Source: Megalopta genalis
Lineage: Eukaryota > Arthropoda > Insecta > Hymenoptera > Halictidae
Reading direction: 5' to 3'
Assembly (NCBI RefSeq): GCF_051020955.1
Contig: NW_027476784.1
Location: forward strand, 62,001-126,000
DNA: 64,000 nt
Part shown: positions 52,661 to 64,000 of the stretch, piece after piece
How the letters are laid out: each line of letters begins with the position of its first letter
Position numbering within the stretch: position 1 is the first letter of the stretch
Notes under the pieces: generated by a model
Database searches by the model: none
What the model was told of the DNA's origin: nothing
What the model saw: the letters and a program-made list of their open reading frames with translations, nothing else
Made by a program: the position numbers and the translations under genes

Positions 52661-55600
52661 CATTGATTTGAAGCTAAATCAACTGTTTCGCTTGGATTTG
52701 AAGTTAACTCGTTAGTTTCGCATGCAGTTGAAGCTAAATCATGTATATCACAAGTATTTGAAGCTAAACCATTTGATTCTCACGGATTTGGAGCTAAGCC
52801 TTCTACTTCGCATTGATTTGGAGCTAAATCATGTGTTTCGCATGGATTTAAAGCTAACACGTTTGCTTCGCATGCAGATGAAGCTAAATCATGTATATCA
52901 CAAGTATTTGCAGCTAAACCATTTGTTTCGCATGGATTCGAAAATCAGCCTTCTATTTCGCATTGATTTGAAGCTAAATCATGAGTTTCGCATGGATTTG
53001 AAGCTAACTCGTTTGTTTCGCATGGATTTGAAGCTAACTCGTTTGTTTCGCATGCAGTTGAAGCAAAATCATGTATATCACAAGTATTTGAAGCTAAACC
53101 ACTTGTTTTGCGTGGTTTCGAAAATCAGCCTTCTATTTCGCATTGATTTGAAGCTAAATCATGAGTTTCGCATGGATTTGAAGCTAACTCGTTTGTTTCG
53201 CATGGATTTGAAGCTAACTCGTTTGTTTCGCATGCAGTTGAAGAAAAATCATGTATATCACAAGTATTAGAAGCTGAACCATTTGATTCGCATGGATTTG
53301 AAGCTAAGCCTTCTTCTTGGCATTGATTTGAAGCTTAATCATGTATTTCGCTTGGATTTGAAGCTAAATCATGTGTTTCGCATGGACTTAAAGCTAACAC
53401 GTTTGTTTTGCATGCAGTTGAACCTAAATCATGTATATCACAAGTATTTGTAGCTAAACCATTTGATTCCCATGGATTTGGAGCTAAACCTACTACTTCG
53501 CATTGATTTGGAGCTAAATCATGTGTTTTGCATGGATTTAAAGATAACACGATTGTTTCGCATGCAGTTGAAGCTAAATCATGTATATCACAAGTATTTG
53601 AAGCTAAACCATTTGTTTCGCATGGATTCGAAAATCAGCCTTCTATTTCGCATTGATTTGAAGCTAAATCATGAGTTTCGCATGGATTTGAAGCTAACTC
53701 GTTTGTTTCGCATGGATTTGAAGCTAACTCGTTTGTTTCGCATGCAGTTGAAGCAAAATCATGTATATCACAAGTATTAGAAGCTAAACCATTTGATTCG
53801 CATGGATTTGAAGCTAAGCGTTCTACTTCGCATTGATTTGAAGCTTAATCATGTATTTCGCTTGGATGTGAAGCTAAATCATGTTTCGCATGGACTTAAA
53901 GCTAACACGTTTGTTTCGCATGCAGTTGAACCTAAATCATGTATATCACAAGTATTTGAAGCTAAACCATTTCATTCCCATGGATTTGGAGCTAAGCCTA
54001 CTACTTCGCATTGATTTGGAGCTAAATCATGTGTTTCGCTTGGATTTAAAGATAACACGATTGTTTCGCATGCAGTTGAAGCTAAATCATGTATATCACA
54101 AGTATTTGAAGCTAAACCATTTGTTTCGCATGGATTCGAAAATCAGTCTTCTATTTCGAATTGATTTGAAGCTAAATCATGTGTTTCTCATGGATTTGAA
54201 GCTAACTCGTTTCTATCGCATGGATTTATAGCTAACTCGTTTGTTTCGCATGCTGTGGAATCTAAATCTAGTATATCACAAGTATTTGAAGCTAAACCAT
54301 TTGTTTCGCATGGATTCGTAAATCAGCCTTCTATTTCGCATTGATTTGAATCTAAATCATGAGTTTCGCATGGATTTGAAGCTAACTCGTTTGTTTCGCA
54401 TGGATTTGAAGCTAACTCGTTTGTTTCGCATGCAGTTGAAGAAAAATCATGTATATCACAAGTATTAGAAGCTGAACCATTTGATTCGCATGGATTTGAA
54501 GCTAAGCCTTCTACTTCGCATTGATTTGAAGCTTAGTCATGCATTTCGCTTGGATTTGAAGCTAAATCATGTGTTTCGCATGGATTTAAAGCTAACACGT
54601 TTGTTTCGCATGCACTTAAACCTAAATCATGTATATCACAAGTATTTGAAGCTAAACCATTTCTTTTGCGTGGTTTCGAAAATCAGCCTTCTATTTCGCA
54701 TTGGTTTGTAGCTAAATCACGTGTTTCTCATGGATTTGAAGCTAACTCGTTTCTATCTCATGGATTTAAAGCTAACTCGTTTATCTCGCCTGCATTTGAA
54801 GCTAAATCATGTATATCACAAATATTTGAAGCTAAACCATTTGTTTCGCATGGATTTGAAGTTAAGACTTCGACTTCGCATTGATTTGTAGCTAAATCAT
54901 GTGTTCCGCCTGGATTTCAAGATAACTCGATTGTTTCGCATGCAGTTGAACCTAAATCATGTATATCACAAGTATTTGAAGCTAAACCATTTGTTTTGCG
55001 TGGTTTCGAAAATCAGCCTTCTATTTCGCATTGATTTGAATCTAAATCATGAGTTTCGCATGGATTTGAAGCTAACTCGTTTGTTTCGCATGCAGTTGAA
55101 GAAAAATCATGTATATCACAAGTATTAGAAGCTGAACCATTTGATTCGCATGGATTTGAAGCTAAGCCTTCTTATTCGCATTGATTTGAAGCTTAGTCAT
55201 GTATTTGCTTGGATTTGAAGCTAAATCATGTGTTTCGCATGGACTTAAAGCTAACACGTTTGTTTTGCATGCAGTTGAACCTAAATCATGTATATCACAA
55301 GTATTTGAAGCTAAACCATTTGTTTCGCATGGATTCGAAAATCAGCCTTCTATTTCGCATTGATTTGAAGCTAAATCATGAGTTTCGCATGGATTTGAAG
55401 CTAACTCGTTTGTTTCGCATGGATTTGAAGCTAACTCGTTTGTTTCGCATGCAGTTGAAGAAAAATCATGTATATCACAAGTATTAGAAACTGAACCAAT
55501 TGATTCGCATGGATTTGAAGCTAAGCCTTCTACTTCGCATTGATTTGAAGCTTAATCATGCATTTCGCTTGGATTTGAAGCTAAATCATGTGTTTCGCAT

Positions 55601-56599
55601 GGACTTAAAGCTAACACGTTTGTTTCGCATGCAGTTGAACCTAAATCATGTATATCACAAGTAATTGAAACTAAACCATTTGATTCGCATGGATTTGGAG
55701 CTAAGCCATCTACTTCGCAATGATTTGGAGCTAAATCATGTGTTTCGCATGGATTTAAAGCTAACACTTTTGTTTCGCATGCTGTTGAAGCTAAATCATA
55801 TATATCACAAGTATTTGAAGCTAAACCATTTGTTTCGTATGGATTCGAAAATCAGCCTTCTATTTCGCAATGATTTGAAGCTAAATCATGTGTTTCTCAT
55901 GGATTTGGAGCTAACTCGTTTCTATCGCATGGATTTAAAGCTAACTCGTTTGTTTCGCATGCTGTTGAAGCTAAATCTAGTATATCACAAGTATTTGAAA
56001 CTAAACCATTTGTTTCGCATGGATTCGAAAATCAGCCTTCTACTTCGCATTGATTTGAAGCTAAATCACGAGTTTCACATGGATTTGAAGCTAACTCGTT
56101 TGTTTCGCATGGTTTTGTAGCTAACTCATTTGTTTCTCATGCAGTTGAAGCAAAATCATGTATATCACAAGTAATTGAAACTAAACCATTTGATTCGCAT
56201 GGATTTGGAGCTAAGCCATCTACTTCGCAATGATTTGGAGCTAAATCATGTGTTTCGCATGGATTTAAAGCTAACACTTTTGTTTCGCATGCTGTTGAAG
56301 CTAAATCATATATATCACAAGTATTTGAAGCTAAACCATTTGTTTCGTATGGATTCGAAAATCAGCCTTCTATTTCGCAATGATTTGAAGCTAAATCATG
56401 TGTTTCTCATGGATTTGGAGCTAACTCGTTTCTATCGCATGGATTGAAAGCTAACTCGTTTGTTTCGCATGCTGTTGAAGCTAAATCTAGTATATCACAA
56501 GTATTTGAAGCTAAACCATTTATTTCGCATGGATTCGAAAATCAGTCTTCTATTTCGCATTGATTTGAAGCTAAATCATTAGTTTCGCATGGATTTGAA
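51893..56599 (+). repeat. 4,707-bp tandem duplication, copy 1
   Basis: It contains 157 monomers minus 3 bp, accounted for by the -2 monomer atcatgtttcgc near 53,885 and the -1 monomer gtatttgcttgg near 55,203. It includes a partial 510-bp internal duplication (about 55,650-55,989 against 56,160-56,499). I followed landmarks throughout without finding an offset change. Confidence 0.92.
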
Positions 56600-59500
56600 G
56601 CTAACTCGTTTCTATCGCATGGATTTAAAGCTTACTCGTTTGTTTCGCATGCTGTTGAAGCTAAATCTAGTATATCACAAGTATTTGAAACTAAACCATT
56701 TGTTTCGCATGGATTCGAAAATCAGCCTTCTATTTCGCATTGATTTGAAGCTAAATCACGAGTTTCGCATGGATTTGAAGCTAACTCGTTTGTTTCGCAT
56801 GGATTTGAAGCTAACTCATTTGTTCCGCATGCAGTTGAACCAAAATCATATATATCACAAGTATTTGAAGCTAAACCATTTGTTTCGCATGGATTCGAAG
56901 ATCAGCCTTCCACTTCGCATTGATTTGAAGCTAAATCAAGTGTTTCGCTCGGATTTGAAGCTAACTCGTTTGTTTCCCATACAGTTGAAGCTAAATCATG
57001 TATATCACAAGTAATAGAAGCTAAACCATTTGTTTCGCATTGATTTGGAGCTAAGCCTTCTACTTCGCATTGATTTGAAGTTAAATAATGTGTTACGCTA
57101 GGATTTGAAGCTCACTCGTTTGTTTCTCCTGCATTTGAAGCTATATCACTTATATCGCAACTATTTGAACCTAAATCATTTGTGTGGCATGGATTTGATG
57201 CTAAGCCTTCTACTTCGCATTGGTTTGGAGCTAAATCGTGTGTCTCGCATGGATTTAAAGCTAACACGTTTGTTTCGCATATAGTTGAAGCTAAATCATG
57301 TATATCACAAGTATTTGAAGCTAAACCATTTGTTTCGCATGGATTCGAAGATCAGCCTTCCACTTCGCATTGATTTGAAGCTAAATCAACTGTTTCGCTT
57401 GGATTTGAAGTTAACTCGTTAGTTTCGCATGCAGTTGAAGCTAAATCATGTATATCACAAGTATTTGAAGCTAAACCATTTGATTCTCACGGATTTGGAG
57501 CTAAGCCTTCTACTTCGCATTGATTTGGAGCTAAATCATGTGTTTCGCATGGATTTAAAGCTAACACGTTTGCTTCGCATGCAGATGAAGCTAAATCATG
57601 TATATCACAAGTATTTGCAGCTAAACCATTTGTTTCGCATGGATTCGAAAATCAGCCTTCTATTTCGCATTGATTTGAAGCTAAATCATGAGTTTCGCAT
57701 GGATTTGAAGCTAACTCGTTTGTTTCGCATGGATTTGAAGCTAACTCGTTTGTTTCGCATGCAGTTGAAGCAAAATCATGTATATCACAAGTATTTGAAG
57801 CTAAACCACTTGTTTTGCGTGGTTTCGAAAATCAGCCTTCTATTTCGCATTGATTTGAAGCTAAATCATGAGTTTCGCATGGATTTGAAGCTAACTCGTT
57901 TGTTTCGCATGGATTTGAAGCTAACTCGTTTGTTTCGCATGCAGTTGAAGAAAAATCATGTATATCACAAGTATTAGAAGCTGAACCATTTGATTCGCAT
58001 GGATTTGAAGCTAAGCCTTCTTCTTGGCATTGATTTGAAGCTTAATCATGTATTTCGCTTGGATTTGAAGCTAAATCATGTGTTTCGCATGGACTTAAAG
58101 CTAACACGTTTGTTTTGCATGCAGTTGAACCTAAATCATGTATATCACAAGTATTTGTAGCTAAACCATTTGATTCCCATGGATTTGGAGCTAAACCTAC
58201 TACTTCGCATTGATTTGGAGCTAAATCATGTGTTTTGCATGGATTTAAAGATAACACGATTGTTTCGCATGCAGTTGAAGCTAAATCATGTATATCACAA
58301 GTATTTGAAGCTAAACCATTTGTTTCGCATGGATTCGAAAATCAGCCATCTATTTCGCATTGATTTGAAGCTAAATCATGAGTTTCGCATGGATTTGAAG
58401 CTAACTCGTTTGTTTCGCATGGATTTGAAGCTAACTCGTTTGTTTCGCATGCAGTTGAAGCAAAATCATGTATATCACAAGTATTAGAAGCTAAACCATT
58501 TGATTCGCATGGATTTGAAGCTAAGCGTTCTACTTCGCATTGATTTGAAGCTTAATCATGTATTTCGCTTGGATGTGAAGCTAAATCATGTTTCGCATGG
58601 ACTTAAAGCTAACACGTTTGTTTCGCATGCAGTTGAACCTAAATCATGTATATCACAAGTATTTGAAGCTAAACCATTTCATTCCCATGGATTTGGAGCT
58701 AAGCCTACTACTTCGCATTGATTTGGAGCTAAATCATGTGTTTCGCTTGGATTTAAAGATAACACGATTGTTTCGCATGCAGTTGAAGCTAAATCATGTA
58801 TATCACAAGTATTTGAAGCTAAACCATTTGTTTCGCATGGATTCGAAAATCAGTCTTCTATTTCGAATTGATTTGAAGCTAAATCATGTGTTTCTCATGG
58901 ATTTGAAGCTAACTCGTTTCTATCGCATGGATTTATAGCTAACTCGTTTGTTTCGCATGCTGTGGAATCTAAATCTAGTATATCACAAGTATTTGAAGCT
59001 AAACCATTTGTTTCGCATGGATTCGTAAATCAGCCTTCTATTTCGCATTGATTTGAATCTAAATCATGAGTTTCGCATGGATTTGAAGCTAACTCGTTTG
59101 TTTCGCATGGATTTGAAGCTAACTCGTTTGTTTCGCATGCAGTTGAAGAAAAATCATGTATATCACAAGTATTAGAAGCTGAACCATTTGATTCGCATGG
59201 ATTTGAAGCTAAGCCTTCTACTTCGCATTGATTTGAAGCTTAGTCATGCATTTCGCTTGGATTTGAAGCTAAATCATGTGTTTCGCATGGATTTAAAGCT
59301 AACACGTTTGTTTCGCATGCACTTAAACCTAAATCATGTATATCACAAGTATTTGAAGCTAAACCATTTCTTTTGCGTGGTTTCGAAAATCAGCCTTCTA
59401 TTTCGCATTGGTTTGTAGCTAAATCACGTGTTTCTCATGGATTTGAAGCTAACTCGTTTCTATCTCATGGATTTAAAGCTAACTCGTTTATCTCGCCTGC

Positions 59501-61306
59501 ATTTGAAGCTAAATCATGTATATCACAAATATTTGAAGCTAAACCATTTGTTTCGCATGGATTTGAAGTTAAGACTTCGACTTCGCATTGATTTGTAGCT
59601 AAATCATGTGTTCCGCCTGGATTTCAAGATAACTCGATTGTTTCGCATGCAGTTGAACCTAAATCATGTATATCACAAGTATTTGAAGCTAAACCATTTG
59701 TTTTGCGTGGTTTCGAAAATCAGCCTTCTATTTCGCATTGATTTGAATCTAAATCATGAGTTTCGCATGGATTTGAAGCTAACTCGTTTGTTTCGCATGC
59801 AGTTGAAGAAAAATCATGTATATCACAAGTATTAGAAGCTGAACCATTTGATTCGCATGGATTTGAAGCTAAGCCTTCTTATTCGCATTGATTTGAAGCT
59901 TAGTCATGTATTTGCTTGGATTTGAAGCTAAATCATGTGTTTCGCATGGACTTAAAGCTAACACGTTTGTTTTGCATGCAGTTGAACCTAAATCATGTAT
60001 ATCACAAGTATTTGAAGCTAAACCATTTGTTTCGCATGGATTCGAAAATCAGCCTTCTATTTCGCATTGATTTGAAGCTAAATCATGAGTTTCGCATGGA
60101 TTTGAAGCTAACTCGTTTGTTTCGCATGGATTTGAAGCTAACTCGTTTGTTTCGCATGCAGTTGAAGAAAAATCATGTATATCACAAGTATTAGAAACTG
60201 AACCAATTGATTCGCATGGATTTGAAGCTAAGCCTTCTACTTCGCATTGATTTGAAGCTTAATCATGCATTTCGCTTGGATTTGAAGCTAAATCATGTGT
60301 TTCGCATGGACTTAAAGCTAACACGTTTGTTTCGCATGCAGTTGAACCTAAATCATGTATATCACAAGTAATTGAAACTAAACCATTTGATTCGCATGGA
60401 TTTGGAGCTAAGCCATCTACTTCGCAATGATTTGGAGCTAAATCATGTGTTTCGCATGGATTTAAAGCTAACACTTTTGTTTCGCATGCTGTTGAAGCTA
60501 AATCATATATATCACAAGTATTTGAAGCTAAACCATTTGTTTCGTATGGATTCGAAAATCAGCCTTCTATTTCGCAATGATTTGAAGCTAAATCATGTGT
60601 TTCTCATGGATTTGGAGCTAACTCGTTTCTATCGCATGGATTTAAAGCTAACTCGTTTGTTTCGCATGCTGTTGAAGCTAAATCTAGTATATCACAAGTA
60701 TTTGAAACTAAACCATTTGTTTCGCATGGATTCGAAAATCAGCCTTCTACTTCGCATTGATTTGAAGCTAAATCACGAGTTTCACATGGATTTGAAGCTA
60801 ACTCGTTTGTTTCGCATGGTTTTGTAGCTAACTCATTTGTTTCTCATGCAGTTGAAGCAAAATCATGTATATCACAAGTAATTGAAACTAAACCATTTGA
60901 TTCGCATGGATTTGGAGCTAAGCCATCTACTTCGCAATGATTTGGAGCTAAATCATGTGTTTCGCATGGATTTAAAGCTAACACTTTTGTTTCGCATGCT
61001 GTTGAAGCTAAATCATATATATCACAAGTATTTGAAGCTAAACCATTTGTTTCGTATGGATTCGAAAATCAGCCTTCTATTTCGCAATGATTTGAAGCTA
61101 AATCATGTGTTTCTCATGGATTTGGAGCTAACTCGTTTCTATCGCATGGATTGAAAGCTAACTCGTTTGTTTCGCATGCTGTTGAAGCTAAATCTAGTAT
61201 ATCACAAGTATTTGAAGCTAAACCATTTATTTCGCATGGATTCGAAAATCAGTCTTCTATTTCGCATTGATTTGAAGCTAAATCATTAGTTTCGCATGGA
61301 TTTGAA
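56600..61306 (+). repeat. 4,707-bp tandem duplication, copy 2
   Basis: This is a near-perfect copy of 51,893-56,599. One difference noted is gccatcta near 58,348 for gccttcta near 53,641. A fragment of a third copy follows at 61,307-61,440 before the sequence switches to the 870-bp repeat. Confidence 0.92.
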
Positions 61307-62188
61307 GCTAACTCGTTTCTATCGCATGGATTTAAAGCTTACTCGTTTGTTTCGCATGCTGTTGAAGCTAAATCTAGTATATCACAAGTATTTGAAACTA
61401 AACCATTTGTTTCGCATGGATTCGAAAATCAGCCTTCTATTTCGCAATGATTTGAAGCTAAATCATGTGTTTCTCATGGATTTGGAGCTAACTCGTTTCT
61501 ATCGCATGGATTTAAAGCTAACTCGTTTGTTTCGCATGCTGTTGAAGCTAAATCTAGTATATCACAAGTATTTGAAACTAAACCATTTGTTTCGCATGGA
61601 TTCGAAAATCAGCCTTCTACTTCGCATTGATTTGAAGCTAAATCACGAGTTTCACATGGATTTGAAGCTAACTCGTTTGTTTCGCATGGTTTTGTAGCTA
61701 ACTCATTTGTTTCTCATGCAGTTGAAGCAAAATCATGTATATCACAAGTAATTGAAACTAAACCATTTGATTCGCATGGATTTGGAGCTAAGCCATCTAC
61801 TTCGCAATGATTTGGAGCTAAATCATGTGTTTCGCATGGATTTAAAGCTAACACTTTTGTTTCGCATGCTGTTGAAGCTAAATCATATATATCACAAGTA
61901 TTTGAAGCTAAACCATTTGTTTCGTATGGATTCGAAAATCAGCCTTCTATTTCGCAATGATTTGAAGCTAAATCATGTGTTTCTCATGGATTTGGAGCTA
62001 ACTCGTTTCTATCGCATGGATTGAAAGCTAACTCGTTTGTTTCGCATGCTGTTGAAGCTAAATCTAGTATATCACAAGTATTTGAAGCTAAACCATTTAT
62101 TTCGCATGGATTCGAAAATCAGTCTTCTATTTCGCATTGATTTGAAGCTAAATCATTAGTTTCGCATGGATTTGAAGCTAACTCGTTT
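60545..62188 (+). repeat. 870-bp tandem duplication
   Basis: 60,545-61,414 is repeated at 61,415-62,188 (29 monomers; the second copy is cut short at about 62,188). Markers are cttactcg-free ctttctatcgcatggattgaaag, acttttgtttcgcatgctg and agtaattgaaac. The duplication spans the junction at the end of the second 4,707-bp unit, so it happened after that unit was duplicated. Confidence 0.88.
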
Positions 62189-63209
62189 GTTTCGCATGGA
62201 TTTGAAGCTAACTCGTTTGTTTCGCATGCAGTTGAAGAAAAATCATGTATATCACAAGTATTAGAAGCTGAACCATTTGATTCGCATGGATTTGAAGCTA
62301 AGCCTTCTACTTCGCATTGATTTGAAGCTTAGTCATGCATTTCGCTTGGATTTGAAGCTAAATCATGTGTTTCGCATGGATTTAAAGCTAACACGTTTGT
62401 TTCGCATGCAGTTAAACCTAAATCATGTATATCACAAGTATTTGAAGCTAAACCATTTGTTTTGCGTGGTTTCGAAAATCAGCCTTCTATTTCGCATTGG
62501 TTTGAAGCTAAATCACGTGTTTCTCATGGATTTGAAGCTAACTCGTTTCTATCGCATGGATTTAAAGCTAACTCGTTTATCTCGCCTGCATTTGAAGCTA
62601 AATCATGTATATCACAAATATTTGAAGCTAAACCATTTGTTTCGCATGGATTTGAAGTTAAGACTTCGACTTCGCATTGATTTGTAGCTAAATCATGTGT
62701 TCCGCCTGGATTTCAAGATAACTCGATTGTTTCGCATGCAGTTGAAGCTCAATCATGTATATCTCAAGTATTTGAAGCTAAACCATTTGTTTCGCATTGT
62801 TTTTGAAGCTAAGCCTTCTATTTCGCATTGATTTGAATCTAAATCATGAGTTTCGCATGGATTTGAAGCTAACTCGTTTGTTTCGCATGGATTTGAAGCT
62901 AACTCGTTTGTTTCGCATGCAGTTGAAGAAAAATCATGTATATCACAAGTATTAGAAGCTGAACCAATTGATTCGCATGGATTTGAAGCTAAGCCTTCTA
63001 CTTCGCATTGATTTGAAGCTTAATCATGCATTTCGCTTGGATTTGAAGCTAAATCATGTGTTTCGCATGGACTTAAAGCTAACACGTTTGTTTCGCATGC
63101 AGTTGAACCTAAATCATGTATATCACAAGTATTTGAAGCTAAACCATTTGTTTTGCGTGGTTTCGAAAATCAGCCTTCTATTTCGCATTGATTTGAATCT
63201 AAATCATGA

Positions 63210-64000
63210 GTTTCGCATGGATTTGAAGCTAACTCGTTTGTTTCGCATGCAGTTGAAGAAAAATCATGTATATCACAAGTATTAGAAGCTGAACCATTTG
63301 ATTCGCATGGATTTGAAGCTAAGCCTTCTACTTCGCATTGATTTGAAGCTTAATCATGCATTTCGCTTGGATTTGAAGCGAAATCATGTGTTTCGCATGG
63401 ACTTAAAGCTAACACGTTTGTTTCGCATGCACTTAAACCTAAATCATGTATATCACAAGTATTTGAAGCTAAACCATTTCTTTTGCGTGGTTTCGAAAAT
63501 CAGCCTTCTATTTCGCATTGGTTTGTAGCTAAATCACGTGTTTCTCATGGATTTGAAGCTAACTCGTTTCTATCTCATGGATTTAAAGCTAACTCGTTTA
63601 TCTCGCCTGCATTTGAAGCTAAATCATGTATATCACAAATATTTGAAGCTAAACCATTTGTTTCGCATGGATTTGAAGTTAAGACTTCGACTTCGCATTG
63701 ATTTGTAGCTAAATCATGTGTTCCGCCTGGATTTCAAGATAACTCGATTGTTTCGCATGCAGTTGAACCTAAATCATGTATATCACAAGTATTTGAAGCT
63801 AAACCATTTGTTTTGCGTAGTTTCGAAAATCAGCCTTCTATTTCGCATTGATTTGAATCTAAATCATGAGTTTCGCATGGATTTGAAGCTAACTCGTTTG
63901 TTTCGCATGCAGTTGAAGAAAAATCATGTATATCACAAGTATTAGAAGCTGAACCATTTGATTCGCATGGATTTGAAGCTAAGCCTTCTTATTCGCATTG
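63210..64000 (+). repeat. Right-edge block, copy of about 59,100-59,890 (offset 4,110)
   Basis: It matches 59,100-59,890 and therefore also 54,393-55,183. At least four single-base differences are visible: cttaatcatgc for cttagtcatgc, gcgaaatc for gctaaatc, gacttaaag for gatttaaag, and gcgtagttt for gcgtggttt. Part of the same block also appears at about 62,189-62,745 (offset 3,089). The array continues past the window edge. Confidence 0.86.

Larger units (their letters stand above)
1..64000 (+). repeat. 30-bp tandem satellite array filling the window
   Basis: The sequence is built throughout from a unit of about 30 bp that typically opens gtttcgcatg, continues gatttgaagc and ends taaatcatgt. 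The register can be followed from start to end: monomers begin at position 6 (mod 30) at the left edge and at 0 (mod 30) at the right edge, with intermediate shifts explained by +1, -1, -2, +7 and +8 changes. Comparing the five main subtypes, positions 4, 5, 7, 12, 14-19, 21-23, 26, 28 and 30 are invariant and the rest vary. Monomers abut directly with no spacers and no inverted monomer was seen. There is no unique flank, so the array extends beyond both edges. This fits a satellite or large minisatellite, probably eukaryotic. The family is not one I recognise. No gene is supported anywhere in the window, so this entry also covers all gene-free sequence. Confidence 0.97.

Noticed and set aside
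1..64000. CRISPR array (about 30-bp repeated unit)
   Set aside because: Units abut directly with no unique spacers, the units themselves vary, and there is no leader or cas gene.
1..64000. Telomeric repeats or a CENP-B box
   Set aside because: The monomer has no short G-rich telomere motif and I found no sequence resembling the CENP-B box consensus. A centromeric role remains possible but is not shown.
1..64000. TAL-effector, PPR or ice-nucleation type repeat gene
   Set aside because: Those families have units of about 34, 35 and 16 residues with known signatures; the 10-residue periodicity and residues here do not match.

Overview
The whole 64-kb window is one uninterrupted head-to-tail tandem array. 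The basic unit is about 30 bp, so there are roughly 2,130 monomers. No unique DNA lies at either edge, so both ends of the array are outside the window. I find no supportable gene, RNA gene, transposon, CRISPR array, promoter or terminator. Consensus GC is about 36%, and every monomer I followed lies in the same orientation. This is what a eukaryotic satellite or giant minisatellite (heterochromatin, centromere-like or subtelomere-like) looks like. The sequence alone does not identify the organism, and I cannot formally exclude a degenerate repeat-protein locus.

The array is organised at several levels. (1) The 30-bp monomer has an invariant core, ttgaag at monomer positions 14-19 and taa at 21-23, with more variable ends. 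(2) Five monomer subtypes (M1-M5) recur in fixed order as a 150-bp higher-order repeat. Variants are a second pentamer (type II, with a cgcctgcatttg monomer and an atatcgcaattatctg monomer), a local 180-bp hexamer, and runs of monomers containing aatattaag. (3) Blocks of 0.2 to 4.7 kb are duplicated again, mostly in tandem, by 180, 301, 449, 510, 752, 870, 1,081, 1,110, 1,772, 3,571 and 4,707 bp, with longer dispersed copies at 1,378, 6,778 and 10,322 bp.

Layout. 1-5 kb: mixed type I and type II pentamers with three copies of an 8-bp-expanded cassette. 5-7.9 kb: a duplicated about 0.9-kb block (offset 1,378). 7.9-22.7 kb: one 1,772-bp unit, then downstream sequence, then three adjacent copies of the same unit, followed by a second copy of the downstream sequence (offset 10,322). 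22.7-28.3 kb: a younger variant family marked by gattcgaaaatcag, with 180, 1,081, 301 and 449-bp tandem duplications. 28.3-35.5 kb: a 3,571-bp tandem duplication. 35.5-49.8 kb: a more diverged mosaic, including the only patch that loses monomer identity (about 48,250-48,275). 49.8-64 kb: the most homogenised part, with nested 510, 870, 1,110 and 4,707-bp duplications.

Because 30 is a multiple of three, a stop-free monomer frame gives long open stretches. The longest is 642 codons at 2,846-4,774 (+), and others reach 230 codons on the minus strand. Three frames are open at once, frame is lost at frequent +1, -1, -2 and +8 changes, variation among monomers shows no codon-position bias, and the longest stretch itself switches peptide repeat at an 8-bp duplication. 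I therefore treat these stretches as by-products of the repeat and not as genes.
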